A DNA stretch of 64,000 nt from Rhodobacterales bacterium RIFCSPHIGHO2_02_FULL_62_130. Lineage in GTDB: Bacteria > Pseudomonadota > Alphaproteobacteria > Rhodobacterales > Rhodobacteraceae. The stretch covers positions 1 to 64,000 of the forward strand of contig MHZT01000024.1 of NCBI GenBank assembly GCA_001828855.1, given 5' to 3'. The notes beneath the pieces were generated by a model. The model was not told the origin of the DNA, ran no database searches, and saw only the letters and a list, made by a program, of their open reading frames with translations. How positions within the stretch are numbered: position 1 is the stretch's first letter; every line of letters begins with the position of its first letter. The position numbers and the translations under genes were made by a program. This document shows positions 1-8,591 of the stretch, in pieces.

Positions 1-232
1 CAACATGTCGATGATGGCGCATCCTATGCACTTGCACGGTCATGCGTTTCAAGTGGTCAGCACGGGTGGTGCGCGCTTTGCAGGTGCGGTGCGCGACACC
101 GTGCATGTGCCACCGATGGGCATGGTGACGGTCGCGGTGGATGCAGGCGAAGCTGCGCGGTGGATGCTGCACTGCCACCACATGCCCCACCTTTCGACGG
201 GCATGATGACGGAGTTCGCAGTATCGGCCTAA
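1..232 (+). CDS. Multicopper oxidase, C-terminal fragment (window edge)
   Basis: The reading frame is already open at the left edge, so only the last ~77 residues are visible. They form the end of a third cupredoxin domain. HPMHLHGHAFQ supplies trinuclear-site histidines, and HCHHMPHLSTGMM is the HCH-x3-H-x4-M type 1 / type 3 copper signature. Enzymes of this kind (CopA/PcoA/CueO) oxidise Cu(I) in the periplasm during copper resistance. The stop codon is followed at once by a strong terminator. The paralogues at 8588 and 58777 are different genes. Subfamily cannot be assigned without the N-terminus. Confidence 0.85.
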   Translation, partial: NMSMMAHPMHLHGHAFQVVSTGGARFAGAVRDTVHVPPMGMVTVAVDAGEAARWMLHCHHMPHLSTGMMTEFAVSA

Positions 233-237
233 AAGCC

Positions 238-276
238 GCCGAGGCCCGCAGTATGCCTGCGGGCCTCGGCCCTTTT
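238..276 (+). terminator. Rho-independent terminator of the multicopper oxidase unit
   Basis: A perfect 14-bp stem (238-251 pairs with 257-270) with a 5-nt loop TATGC is followed by CCTTTT. It lies 5 bases after the stop codon of the left-edge oxidase. The T run is short, but the stem is long and GC-rich. Confidence 0.85.
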
Positions 277-291
277 CGCAGGAGATAGGCA

Positions 292-813
292 ATGACGCGA
301 TTCTTTGGACGACGCGCCGTTCTTGCGGCACTGGCCATGCCATTCGTCACGCAGCGCGCACACGCGCGCGCGCCCTTTCGACTTCGTGGGGACCCGCAGC
401 CTTTGCTCTCGCCCCCGATCGTGGACGAGTCAGGGCGCGACCGGCGTCTCGAAGACTTCGGGAGCCGTGTGATTCTCTTGAACATCTGGGCAACATGGTG
501 CCCGCCGTGCCGGGAAGAAATGCCAATGCTCGACCGACTTCAGGCGCGGATCGGCGGTGCAGATTTCATGGTGCTGCCTCTTTGCATCGATGATGCGGGA
601 ATTGACAGGGGGCGGCGTTTCTACAATGAGGTTGGCATTGCGAATTTGTCATTGTTCTGGGCTGAATCCCTTCGTGTTCAACTGGCCCTCGCCTTTGTCG
701 GACTTCCGACGACGCTACTGATCGACCGAGAAAGTCGTGAGATCGGGCGCCTGCAAGGCCCGTTTGATTGGGACAGTGATGACACCGCCACCCAGATCCG
801 TGGTCTCCTTTAA
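292..813 (+). CDS. TlpA-family periplasmic thioredoxin-like protein
   Basis: A 173-residue protein with a Tat/Sec-like N-terminus (RR at 8-9, hydrophobic run to about 20). Its thioredoxin fold carries the redox motif WCPPC (C70, C73), and the cis-proline loop VGLPTT is near residue 150. TlpA/ResA-type proteins act as periplasmic thiol reductants, often for copper-site or cytochrome assembly. A GGAG lies 8 bases before the ATG. The gene follows the oxidase terminator and converges on the DUF411 gene with an 11-bp gap. A role in keeping copper-chaperone thiols reduced is inferred from the neighbours (two SCO proteins and PCuAC). Confidence 0.85.
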   Translation: MTRFFGRRAVLAALAMPFVTQRAHARAPFRLRGDPQPLLSPPIVDESGRDRRLEDFGSRVILLNIWATWCPPCREEMPMLDRLQARIGGADFMVLPLCIDDAGIDRGRRFYNEVGIANLSLFWAESLRVQLALAFVGLPTTLLIDRESREIGRLQGPFDWDSDDTATQIRGLL

Positions 814-824
814 CCTCTGGTCGC

Positions 825-1301
825 TCAGTCGGATGGATAGCTGGTGAACACTTTCAAACTGCCATCGCGCTTGATCAGAAGCACCTCATATGCGTCGCGG
901 CTGTCTTCTGAACCCATGCCTGGCGAGCCGTAGGGCATGTCTGGCACAGAAAGTCCAAACGCATCCGGTCTTTCGACGAGCAACCGGCGGATGTCGGCAG
1001 CGGGAACATGTCCTTCGAGCACATACCCGTCGACGGTTCCTGTGTGGCAAGAGAAGGCTTTTACCGGGACCCCGTGGTCCATCTTGTAGCGGATCAACAG
1101 GGTCCCCATCGAGACTTCATCAGTCACTGTGAAGCCTTGCTCGCGCAGGTAGTCGACCCAAGCTTCGCAACATTCACAACCGCGCCCTTTGACGACATGA
1201 ATGGGGGGCTCTACCTGCGAATTTGCACTGTCTACTGGCAAGGCCCAGAAGGCCGCCGCAGCAAGTATAAATTCACGTCGTTTGACCAGCAATCCCGTCA
1301 T
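825..1301 (-). CDS. DUF411 metal-binding protein, exported
   Basis: 158 residues with an RREFI twin-arginine-like N-terminus followed by a hydrophobic stretch, then a Cys-rich motif GRGCECCEAW near residues 39-48, typical of DUF411. Proteins of this family bind copper or other metals and lie in metal-resistance clusters. It is the last gene of the SCO operon, and its ATG overlaps the stop of the M23 peptidase gene (ATGA). The biochemical function of the family is not firmly established. Confidence 0.85.
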   Translation of the reverse strand: MTGLLVKRREFILAAAAFWALPVDSANSQVEPPIHVVKGRGCECCEAWVDYLREQGFTVTDEVSMGTLLIRYKMDHGVPVKAFSCHTGTVDGYVLEGHVPAADIRRLLVERPDAFGLSVPDMPYGSPGMGSEDSRDAYEVLLIKRDGSLKVFTSYPSD

Positions 1302-2464
1302 CCCCGATCCTCCATTTTGGCCGACTTGAAGCCGGTCTCTTTTCGCCAGGTTGTAAGAGCATTCAGATCGTCAACTGAAGCGATCTCCTGAGCAGAAAGG
1401 GCCTCGCGATCCGTCGGATCGATGGGCCGACCGTCCACACGAACTTCATAGTGAAGGTTTGGTCCACTCACGAGCCCTGTAGCTCCGACTGCTCCGATCC
1501 TGCTCCCGGCTTTTACCCTTGTTCCCTGTTCCGCCGTGTCGGTGATTTCCGACAGATGCGCATATCGCGTCACGACGCCACCGCCATGATCAATATCAAC
1601 CGTCAAACCGTACCCGCGAATTGTCCCGGCAAAGATGATGCGGCCCGCCCCGGTTGCTGACACTTCGGTCCCTACAGGCGCTGCATAGTCTATACCGGTA
1701 TGCATCCGTACCCCGCCCAGCACAGGATGATTGCGCCTGCCAAAGACAGAGGAAAGACGCGCCCCAAGGATTGGCGCAGCGGAGCGTTGGACGGCTTCTC
1801 CATCCTCAAAAACGATGACTGGCCCTGCAGCGTCAGACGCTACAAGTTCGAGAACGCGATCTGTCAGTTCCAGCCGCGCATAGTTCAAGCGTGGCTCGCC
1901 CGCGATGCTTCCGTCGGGAAGTTGGTCCTCCCGCCAGACAAGAGCGAAGCTTTCACCACCTTTTATGTCGCGCCTGAAATCAACCTGGCCCGCGAGAAGC
2001 GCTGTCAGGTCAACGGCGAACCTTTCGGGCGCGTTGGCTGCGACAAGCGCCTCATACAGGGGACCCTGCAGGGTCAAAGTCTCCCGTCTGTCGACTTCCC
2101 GGATCGGGGGATCAAGCCTCTCGGCTGTGATCGGTCCGTTGAACGACAAGTTGATCTCGACCCCATCATCAACAAACAGCGACAGTCGCAAGAGTCTCGT
2201 GGGGTCAATTTTTTCTGCAGCCCACTCCAGCCGATGTCCGGGGCGCAGTTCTGTCAGATCATAAACACCCGCAAGGGCCAATGCTGCCTCGGCCCTGACG
2301 TTTGGCGAAATGCTCGCTCTGCCAAGAACGCTGTCCAGAGTATCACCGGATGCGATCGTCGCCGTCGACTGCGAAAGAACATGTGACGTCGGTGGGTCCG
2401 CGAAGACCGGGACGGGTGCGGCAAGCCCGAAAGCAAGAAGCAAAAGCGTGGTGTGTCTGATCAT
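1298..2464 (-). CDS. M23-family peptidoglycan metallopeptidase
   Basis: 388 residues from the ATG at 2462-2464. The frame stays open farther upstream, but this start gives a clear signal peptide (MIRHTTLLLLAFGLAAPV, cleavage near A22) and avoids overlap with the SCO gene. The C-terminal LytM/M23 domain has the zinc ligands H255 and D259 (MHTGIDY) and H338 (LHYE), with H303 catalytic. The N-terminal half resembles the OapA/LysM-like part of envelope M23 proteins. It probably cuts peptidoglycan cross-links. Its place in an operon of copper chaperones is unusual and suggests envelope remodelling under metal stress. Confidence 0.88.
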   Translation of the reverse strand: MIRHTTLLLLAFGLAAPVPVFADPPTSHVLSQSTATIASGDTLDSVLGRASISPNVRAEAALALAGVYDLTELRPGHRLEWAAEKIDPTRLLRLSLFVDDGVEINLSFNGPITAERLDPPIREVDRRETLTLQGPLYEALVAANAPERFAVDLTALLAGQVDFRRDIKGGESFALVWREDQLPDGSIAGEPRLNYARLELTDRVLELVASDAAGPVIVFEDGEAVQRSAAPILGARLSSVFGRRNHPVLGGVRMHTGIDYAAPVGTEVSATGAGRIIFAGTIRGYGLTVDIDHGGGVVTRYAHLSEITDTAEQGTRVKAGSRIGAVGATGLVSGPNLHYEVRVDGRPIDPTDREALSAQEIASVDDLNALTTWRKETGFKSAKMEDRG

Positions 2465-2480
2465 CTGGCAGGATGGCCTT

Positions 2481-3083
2481 TCAACTGAGGGCACGGCGAA
2501 TTTTGGGCACGGCGAAGCGCCGGTCTTCGTGGAAGTCGATGATGCTGGCAAAGCGCCCGTCCGGGTAGAACAGGAAAACTCCAGCTGTATGGTCCATTGT
2601 GTAGTCGTCTCCATCACGCGGTACCTTGCGGTAGGACACACGAAAATCCTCAGCAGCCTGAGCAATTTGACTGGGAGTTCCGGTCAGACCAGCAATCCGC
2701 GGGTCGAAATTGGCGACATACTCGGCCAACACGTCCGGCGTATCGCGGTCGGGATCAACCGAGATGAGGGCGATGTTCAGCCGGTCGGCATCTGGCCCCA
2801 ACTCCTCCAGCCAGCCGGATATGTCACTTAGCGTGGTTGGGCAAACATCGGGACACCAGGTAAAGCCGAAGAACACCATTGTCGAGCGGCCGATCCAGTC
2901 AGCGGATCGAACGGCCCGTTTGCGGTGGTCGGTCAGTTGCCAACTCATTTCGCTCATCGACAGCGGCAGGTCCGCATTCAAGACCGGGCCATTGCTCGTG
3001 CGGTAGGCGCCAAGGCCCAACATGAAGGCCATGGCGCCGACTACGCTCCCAACCCCAAGAATTATTGTTCTGCGTCGGCGCAA
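2481..3083 (-). CDS. SCO1/SenC-family copper chaperone (copy 1)
   Basis: 200 residues with an N-terminal membrane anchor (about 7-26) and a thioredoxin-like SCO domain. The copper motif CPDVCP is present (C77, C81), and the distal histidine is in MDHTAG near residue 168. SCO proteins deliver copper to the CuA site of cytochrome oxidase or act as periplasmic thiol reductants. The start lies inside the 3' end of the PCuAC gene (22-bp overlap), so the two are translationally coupled. A second SCO paralogue lies two genes upstream. Confidence 0.92.
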   Translation of the reverse strand: MRRRRTIILGVGSVVGAMAFMLGLGAYRTSNGPVLNADLPLSMSEMSWQLTDHRKRAVRSADWIGRSTMVFFGFTWCPDVCPTTLSDISGWLEELGPDADRLNIALISVDPDRDTPDVLAEYVANFDPRIAGLTGTPSQIAQAAEDFRVSYRKVPRDGDDYTMDHTAGVFLFYPDGRFASIIDFHEDRRFAVPKIRRALS

Positions 3084-3535
3084 TCCGGACCCTCCGCACG
3101 CACGGAAAGCACTTCTACATTCACTGTCACCTCGCCTGCCTTCTCGAAAGACAACGTGACAGGAAAACTGTCACCCTCCTTCAGGGCCGCAGTCAGACCC
3201 ATGAGCATCCCGTGATAGCCACCCGGCGAAAGTTGGACGCTTTGGCCCGCCAGGACAGGGATCGACATGGCATGCGGCATCGACGCGACGCCATCCTTGA
3301 GCACAGTCTCGTGCAACATCGGCATCCCCGCTGCTGGCGTGGAAATGCCGACAAGAGCATCGTCGGTAGCGCCAGCATTGCTGATCGAGACATAGAAAAC
3401 GCCAGGACGGCCAGCGCCGATGGTGACCTTAGACCAGCCATGCTCGACGCTCAGATCACCGACTGTCACGGTTTCGCAGGCAAAGGCCGCTGATGCAGTC
3501 AACGACAGGGTCGCAGCAAGCAACAAGTGTTTCAT
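3062..3535 (-). CDS. PCuAC periplasmic copper(I) chaperone
   Basis: 157 residues with a signal peptide ending near A19. The family copper-binding signature H-x10-M-x21-H-x-M is complete: H75, M86, H108, M110. PCuAC hands Cu(I) to SCO proteins and cytochrome oxidase. Here it sits between two SCO genes, with 3 bp to the upstream one and an overlap with the downstream one, which matches the known PCuAC-SCO partnership. The C-terminus carries one extra Cys of unknown role. Confidence 0.92.
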   Translation of the reverse strand: MKHLLLAATLSLTASAAFACETVTVGDLSVEHGWSKVTIGAGRPGVFYVSISNAGATDDALVGISTPAAGMPMLHETVLKDGVASMPHAMSIPVLAGQSVQLSPGGYHGMLMGLTAALKEGDSFPVTLSFEKAGEVTVNVEVLSVRAEGPDCADAEQ

Positions 3536-3538
3536 GGG

Positions 3539-4132
3539 TCAAAACCTCGTCTGAAGGTCGGAAAGGATGTCGGCGGCCGGAGTGCCGTAGGTGAATTGGC
3601 GAAGCCATTCACCATCCGGACCAATCAGGAAAAGGCCGGGACTGTGCGCCATGGAATAGCCGTCAGGCGATGCAGCATCGTTCTCGCGTTCATAGAAAAT
3701 CTTGAAGCTGTCGGCCGCGGCTTTCGTCTCGGTCTCGGTCCCTGCCAGACCCAGGATCGCCGGATGAAAGGCTGCAGTGTAGGCCGCAAGGCCGAGCCGC
3801 CGGTCGCGTTCGGGGTCAATCGAGACGAAAAGCGGTTGAACTTTCTCGGCATCCGCCCCGAGATCGTCCATAACTTGGGCTACGTCAGAAAGCGTCGTAG
3901 GGCAGACATCGGGGCAGTTTGTGAAGCCGAAGAAGACGAGAAGGAATTTCCCGCGAAACTCTGCACTCGTCCTGATACGGCCTTCCTCATCCGCAAGTGT
4001 AAAGACTGGCGTGAAAGCCGGACTGGTTTCAGCAACACCCTCGCCTTGGATGGCCCACCTTGTTCCGGCAAAAATGATCATCGCCGCGATGGCGGCGACC
4101 CATAACCCAATTTGAAGGCGTCTAAGGCGCAT
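3539..4132 (-). CDS. SCO1/SenC-family copper chaperone (copy 2), first gene of operon
   Basis: 197 residues with one N-terminal membrane segment (about 8-24). The CPDVCP motif (C73, C77) and the later MAHSPG histidine complete the copper site. It is the first gene of a five-gene unit (SCO, PCuAC, SCO, M23, DUF411). The start codon is about 32 bp downstream of the -10 element of a MerR-type promoter (4164-4194), so expression is probably metal-induced. It is clearly diverged from copy 1, so this is not a recent duplication. Confidence 0.92.
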   Translation of the reverse strand: MRLRRLQIGLWVAAIAAMIIFAGTRWAIQGEGVAETSPAFTPVFTLADEEGRIRTSAEFRGKFLLVFFGFTNCPDVCPTTLSDVAQVMDDLGADAEKVQPLFVSIDPERDRRLGLAAYTAAFHPAILGLAGTETETKAAADSFKIFYERENDAASPDGYSMAHSPGLFLIGPDGEWLRQFTYGTPAADILSDLQTRF

Positions 4133-4163
4133 CGAAATATCCGACCAAGAGGTTCATTTGAGT

Positions 4164-4194
4164 GGTCTAGAACCTTGAGCAGCTAGAGGTTCAA
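4164..4194 (-). promoter_or_regulatory. MerR-family operator/promoter of the SCO-PCuAC operon (box A)
   Basis: On the minus strand, TTGAAC (-35, 4189-4194) and TAGACC (-10, 4164-4169) are separated by 19 bp, the stretched spacing typical of MerR-activated promoters. Inside lies the dyad AACCTctAGC..., imperfect in its middle but with perfect AACCT/AGGTT ends (4171-4191). The core resembles the boxes at 6006 and 14923 and known CadR/PbrR operators. The likely regulator is the MerR protein at 14965. Confidence 0.8.
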
Positions 4195-4239
4195 GCGACA
4201 TTGGTGTGAGTTTTTTGACGACCGGCGATGTTTCGCCGA

Positions 4240-4413
4240 TCAGTGCGCCCCAAGAAACCGCCCCAAGGCGATCCCTAGGAAGATACCGAAAAGACCAAAT
4301 GCGATGGCGAAACCGGCCCCATGCTGCAGCCGGTCCATCCGTTTGCCTCCACGCTGTCGCGCGAGAAGATCGCCCCACACAAATCCGATGCCCCCAAATA
4401 GCAGTCCGATCAT
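4240..4413 (-). CDS. Small two-pass membrane protein of unknown function
   Basis: 57 residues from the ATG at 4411-4413, which is preceded by AAGGA. The frame extends upstream into the lnt stop region, but that start has no ribosome site. There are two glycine-rich hydrophobic segments (about 3-15 and 34-54) separated by a basic loop (RQRGGKRMDR). It lies 29 bp downstream of lnt on the same strand, so it is likely in the same metal-induced transcript. I do not recognise the family. Confidence 0.6.
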   Translation of the reverse strand: MIGLLFGGIGFVWGDLLARQRGGKRMDRLQHGAGFAIAFGLFGIFLGIALGRFLGAH

Positions 4414-4442
4414 GGCGATTTCCTTGTCAAGAACGCTGAATT

Positions 4443-5993
4443 CTACAGTCGCGGTCGCAGTCTGATGGTAGCCCATGCAAGCAGGACCAGCGCCAGCGCG
4501 GTCCAGTCGCCGAAGCGAGCATAAGGGGTCGGCGAAAGCGGTCGTGGCAAGCGCGTGTCAATTATTCCTGCCGTTCCAAGCTCGAGCATAGCCACCGTCC
4601 GACCGTAGGCATCAACCACGGCGGATATTCCGGTGTTGGCGGCACGAACAAGCGGGAGACCTTCTTCGACCGCTCGCATTCGGGCTGAAGCCAGATGTTG
4701 CCATGGTCCGATCGAGGTGCCGAACCAGGCATCGTTGGTTGCGTTGAAGATCCAGTCCGGACGGATCGCGTCATCGGCGACATGGCCGGGAAAGATTGCC
4801 TCATAGCATATCGCCACTCCAACATAGGGGTGGGGCCCAATCGCCAGCGTGCGCGGTCCAGGGCCGGGCGCAAAATCACCCAGAGATTGAACCAACCGCT
4901 GAAACTGCAACACACTGCGCCAGGGAACATACTCGCCAAAGGGTACGAGGTGATGCTTGGCGTAACGTGTGAGGATTGTGCCGTCCGGAGCGATAGCGAG
5001 GACGGAATTGCGGTAGACCATTCCCGCCCCGGTTTTTTCCCGCTCCGGGCTGCCGGTGAGCAAGACACCAGTTTCGGACAACAGCCACCCCAACATGACC
5101 CGTGCGCCAGGATCCTCTGCAAGGAACCCAGGCCAGGCGGTTTCGGGCCAAAGCAGAAGATCGAACGACCCTGAGCGGGCCGACAGGGAAAAAAGCCGCA
5201 GGATGTTCGCTTTTCGGGAAGTTTCATCCCATTTGGCATTTTGTGCGATGTTTGGCTGCACGACCCGAACCTGCGTGCCACGGTCCGAAGCCGGGCCTGA
5301 GGTGGCAAGCCGTACCACTCCAAAGCCCGCAACGCTGACCAAAATCGCGGCCGCACCAGTCAGGCGAAGAACCCGCAGATGGCGGTCAGCACGACCGAAG
5401 GCGAGACCAGCAAGTGACGCACACAGCACGAGGAGAAATCCAAGCCCGTAGCTGCCGACCACCGAAGCTGCTTGGGACAGAACGGTCCAGTCAGCCAGCG
5501 TGTAGGCTGCAAGATTCCACGGAAACCCGGTGACGACATGTCCTCGCAGCCACTCAGACGCCGCCCAGGCCGTGGCCAGCGACAGTGCCGGAGGCAGGCC
5601 GGACCGCGCCATGCGCGCCGCAACGACACATGCCAATGCTGGAAACGCTGATAGCAGCCCGGCGAGGCCGAAAACAGCAGGCAGGGCGAGCCATCCGAAC
5701 CGGTCTGCCTCGACCTGAAAGCTTTCAGTGATCCAGAACAGGCCAAGCACAAACTGTCCCAAGCCGAACATATATCCAAGCCCGAACGCCCTAAGCGACG
5801 ATGCGCCACGCAACACCAGTGCAAGCGCCACGAAGGCAACCAGCGCGAGCGGCAAAATCGAATACGGCGGCAGGGCGAGGACAAGGCACGCGCCTGCCGC
5901 TACGACGATCCCCAGTCTGGCCAGACTTCGCAGGTGCGTCCTGCCGGAAAACGGATGTCCATCCGAAATTATCAATTCTGTCAGATCCTCCAA
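4443..5993 (-). CDS. lnt: Apolipoprotein N-acyltransferase
   Basis: A 516-residue polytopic inner-membrane protein followed by a periplasmic nitrilase-like domain. The catalytic triad is visible: E284 (WPETAWPG), K346 (AKHHLVPFGEY) and C396 (GVAICYEAIFP). It adds the third acyl chain to lipoproteins. The frame opens with TTG at 5991-5993, only about 7 bases after the predicted transcription start. A second TTG at 5973-5975, 11 bases after GGAGG, is an equally good start. Lnt is normally a chromosomal housekeeping enzyme. Here it is controlled by a MerR-type box and sits among metal genes, so it is probably an extra, metal-induced copy. Confidence 0.92.
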   Translation of the reverse strand: MEDLTELIISDGHPFSGRTHLRSLARLGIVVAAGACLVLALPPYSILPLALVAFVALALVLRGASSLRAFGLGYMFGLGQFVLGLFWITESFQVEADRFGWLALPAVFGLAGLLSAFPALACVVAARMARSGLPPALSLATAWAASEWLRGHVVTGFPWNLAAYTLADWTVLSQAASVVGSYGLGFLLVLCASLAGLAFGRADRHLRVLRLTGAAAILVSVAGFGVVRLATSGPASDRGTQVRVVQPNIAQNAKWDETSRKANILRLFSLSARSGSFDLLLWPETAWPGFLAEDPGARVMLGWLLSETGVLLTGSPEREKTGAGMVYRNSVLAIAPDGTILTRYAKHHLVPFGEYVPWRSVLQFQRLVQSLGDFAPGPGPRTLAIGPHPYVGVAICYEAIFPGHVADDAIRPDWIFNATNDAWFGTSIGPWQHLASARMRAVEEGLPLVRAANTGISAVVDAYGRTVAMLELGTAGIIDTRLPRPLSPTPYARFGDWTALALVLLAWATIRLRPRL

Positions 5994-6005
5994 ATTGCAG
6001 AGTGA

Positions 6006-6036
6006 CGCCTAACTGCTCTAGCAACTAGAGGTGCAA
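6006..6036 (-). promoter_or_regulatory. MerR-family operator/promoter of lnt (box B)
   Basis: On the minus strand, TTGCAC (6031-6036) and TAGGCG (6006-6011) are 19 bp apart. The spacer holds the perfect 15-bp dyad CTCTAGCAACTAGAG (6016-6030). This is very close to published PbrR/CadR operators. The rest of the 5994-6247 gap between lnt and the L,D-transpeptidase shows nothing else I can name. Confidence 0.82.
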
Positions 6037-6247
6037 CATATCCTTCAGCAGATCACGGCATTGTCAGAATGGCGCGGCAAGTCGCGCTATTTTTCAATAG
6101 CTGAAGTGTTGCGGTGAAAACCGTTACGCGAGGCCAAAAGTCACATAGACTTGACTGGACAACCGGGCCGCTTTGCCAGCCGCTAATATAACGATACGTA
6201 CGCAATCGAAGGATTTGCGCTGCGATAATTTGAAGAAAGCGAAGCCA

Positions 6248-6913
6248 ATGTTCACACGACGCCATTTAATTGCAACGACAGCCGCGCTGTTTTCGGCACC
6301 GATTGCTGCCCCGGTGCTCGCCGCGTCGCATCTGCAAGACCAGTGGGCGGCCTGGGATGCGGAGGTTACTCCGCCGGGCTATGACGCTGCAACGACCAAT
6401 CCATGGGGGTTGCACCCGCGCCTGCTGCCGACCCGCGTCGAAGCGCGAGCGGGGCTTGTGGCTGGTGATATCCATGTCGACGCGATCGCGAGGTATCTCT
6501 ACCACATTCAGGCTGATGGAACGGCCATGCGCTACGGCGTCGCCATCGGCCGTGATGGTCTGTACGAGCCCGGAACTTACACGATCCGCCGCAAGGCGAA
6601 ATGGCCAAGCTGGACGCCGACCCCCGCCATGATTGAACGTGAGCCGGAAATCTACGCGAAATATGTCGATGGCATGGCCCCCGGTCCGGCAAATGCCTTG
6701 GGTTCCCGCGCGCTCTATCTCTTTGTCGGTGAGCGCGACACCTATCTGCGAATCCACGGCTCACCGCTGCCGGGTTCAATCGGAAGCCGCGCGAGTTCGG
6801 GCTGTGTGCGCATGGTCATGCCACATATCAACGACCTGTTCGATCAGGTCGAGGTTGGCGTAACGGCGCATCTCTACCCCGCCGAAGAAGGGAATGTGGC
6901 GACGACCCTGTGA
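6248..6913 (+). CDS. L,D-transpeptidase (YkuD domain), exported
   Basis: 221 residues from the ATG at 6248, chosen because it begins a twin-arginine-like signal sequence (FTRRHL, then a hydrophobic stretch ending at AASH). The C-terminal half carries the YkuD signature H-G-S-x-L-P-G-S-I-G-x-R-x-S-S-G-C-V-R-M (about 174-193), including the catalytic cysteine and histidine. It would form 3-3 cross-links in peptidoglycan or attach proteins to it. It is divergent from lnt and close to a secreted M23 peptidase, another envelope enzyme. Confidence 0.9.
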   Translation: MFTRRHLIATTAALFSAPIAAPVLAASHLQDQWAAWDAEVTPPGYDAATTNPWGLHPRLLPTRVEARAGLVAGDIHVDAIARYLYHIQADGTAMRYGVAIGRDGLYEPGTYTIRRKAKWPSWTPTPAMIEREPEIYAKYVDGMAPGPANALGSRALYLFVGERDTYLRIHGSPLPGSIGSRASSGCVRMVMPHINDLFDQVEVGVTAHLYPAEEGNVATTL

Positions 6914-6962
6914 CGGACACCGCCCATTTGCGCGCTTGTGGCTGCCAGCGGGACTTTTTGGA

Positions 6963-7286
6963 TCAGCCCACCGAGGCAGTGTTGGCTGCAGCGTCGGTGC
7001 AAATCGGCCTGCCCCTAACCGATCGCAGCGGCAACATCGTCGTCTCAACCGGCCCGACATGGCGGTACCAATAGCAGCCGTCTTCGGGTTTCAGGATCAC
7101 TTCTTGCAGGTTCTGATACGGTGCCGCAATCAGGGCGACCCCTTCCGGCAGCTCCTTGAGAAACCCAGTCGTCTTGTCAGTTGCCTGATTGATCGGGACA
7201 GTGCAGGCCCCAAGTGCCAGAAACCCAATCGCAAGACAAATCGGCCGCAACCGTTTCAAAGCCACGGGCGGGGCTCGGTTTATCAT
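6963..7286 (-). CDS. Putative outer-membrane lipoprotein
   Basis: 107 residues from the ATG at 7284-7286, which follows a GAGGA site. The frame is open farther upstream, but only this start places a lipobox correctly: the hydrophobic run CLAIGFLALGAC ends in LGAC at about residue 27. The mature part is short with no domain I recognise. It lies downstream of the ZIP transporter gene on the same strand with a 123-bp gap and may share its transcript. Confidence 0.65.
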   Translation of the reverse strand: MINRAPPVALKRLRPICLAIGFLALGACTVPINQATDKTTGFLKELPEGVALIAAPYQNLQEVILKPEDGCYWYRHVGPVETTMLPLRSVRGRPICTDAAANTASVG

Positions 7287-7409
7287 CGCGACGTCCTCGG
7301 CTGTGATCGCTGACCTGTTAATACTGCTCGGCCGCATAGGATATCCTTGTTTCTTGTTCTGTCGCGTTCCCGATCCGGTCCGTGCGACTTTGGCCAAAAC
7401 CTGCGGAGA

Positions 7410-8591
7410 TTATACCTTGATCAGCGCCGCTGTGACATACATGAACGCGACGCCGCCAAGAAAGCCGCCAAGAACAGCAGGCGAGAACAGCACGGCCGGC
7501 CGGTCAGGGTTCTGGCGCATCAGGTAGGCGGTGACTTCGACAATCACCTGCAGGATCGCCCCGGCCCCGACGGCGAGCGCCAGTGCTGACCATTGCGGGG
7601 CGTAGGCGAGGCTGCCCGCCCACATGCCCAGTACAGCCGGGCCGCCAGCCAAAAGCGTCAGCGCAGCAAAGGTCCAAAGTGGTGGCCGGACACGCAGCAT
7701 CGGTGCAGCAATACCGATCCCTTCGGTCACATTGTGCAGTGCAAATCCGAGGACGAGGAAGGTACCAAGCCCCGCCGATCCGGCGGCGAAAGCCCCACCG
7801 ATGGCCAGCCCTTCTCCGAAATTGTGCAACCCGATTCCGAGCGCGATGTAGAACGCCAGCGCCAGCCCCTCGGGTTGACCGCGCCAGCGACCGATGGCCA
7901 TCAGCAGCAAGAAACTCGCCAGCGCCGCCAGCCAGACCATCGCCGATCCCTGGAACAGGGCAGCCGCGTCCGCCGACAATTCCAGCGCCTCGCCTGTCAT
8001 GTCAATCAGCAGGAAGGCCAGCAGACCCACCGTCAACGCCAGAAGGACGTTCATGCCCTGCCGACCCAAGCCGCGCATCGCAGGATAGAACATCAACCCA
8101 AGTGCCACCGGCAGCAAGCCGACAATCGCGCCCACCAGCGCCTGCAGGCGCAACTGTCCGGCGCTGACCTTGGGTGTCGGCACAGCCACGGGAATTTCGT
8201 GTTCGAACACTGTGCCGGTATTGGTGACCATGGCGACGCGATGTGCCTCGCCCAGAACCCAAGGATAGGGCATGCGCAGCCAGACGGTATCGCCGCGCGC
8301 GACAGGCCCGGCAGGGTCTTGCGTGAAGGACCAGTAAGCGTCATCCACCGCGACCTGCGCGATGACCATTGCTTCTGACCCACCAGCCCGCACCAGAAGC
8401 TGGATGCCGGTTTCGTCGAGGATGGTGCGCTCAATCGTCAGCGCCTCGACCGGCGGAGCGCCATTGTTGAAGCTGCGCAGGGGATCGAGCGAGGCGATCC
8501 AGACAAAGGAAGCCAACATCGCCGCCAGCGGCAGCAACACCAGCAGAAGCCGGATGAGGGGGGACCGGGCGGATTGGCTCTGGTCGCTCAT
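7410..8591 (-). CDS. ZIP-family metal transporter with periplasmic N-terminal domain
   Basis: 393 residues. One N-terminal membrane segment (12-31) leads to a soluble domain of about 110 residues, followed by at least seven further membrane segments. The ZIP metal-site motifs HNFGEGLAIG and HNVTEGIGIA are clear, in the paired histidine/glutamate arrangement of transmembrane helices 4 and 5. ZIP proteins import divalent metals such as zinc, manganese or iron. The start overlaps the stop of the upstream multicopper oxidase (ATGA), so the two are coupled. The MntR-like regulator opposite suggests manganese or iron, which is inference. Confidence 0.85.
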   Translation of the reverse strand: MSDQSQSARSPLIRLLLVLLPLAAMLASFVWIASLDPLRSFNNGAPPVEALTIERTILDETGIQLLVRAGGSEAMVIAQVAVDDAYWSFTQDPAGPVARGDTVWLRMPYPWVLGEAHRVAMVTNTGTVFEHEIPVAVPTPKVSAGQLRLQALVGAIVGLLPVALGLMFYPAMRGLGRQGMNVLLALTVGLLAFLLIDMTGEALELSADAAALFQGSAMVWLAALASFLLLMAIGRWRGQPEGLALAFYIALGIGLHNFGEGLAIGGAFAAGSAGLGTFLVLGFALHNVTEGIGIAAPMLRVRPPLWTFAALTLLAGGPAVLGMWAGSLAYAPQWSALALAVGAGAILQVIVEVTAYLMRQNPDRPAVLFSPAVLGGFLGGVAFMYVTAALIKV

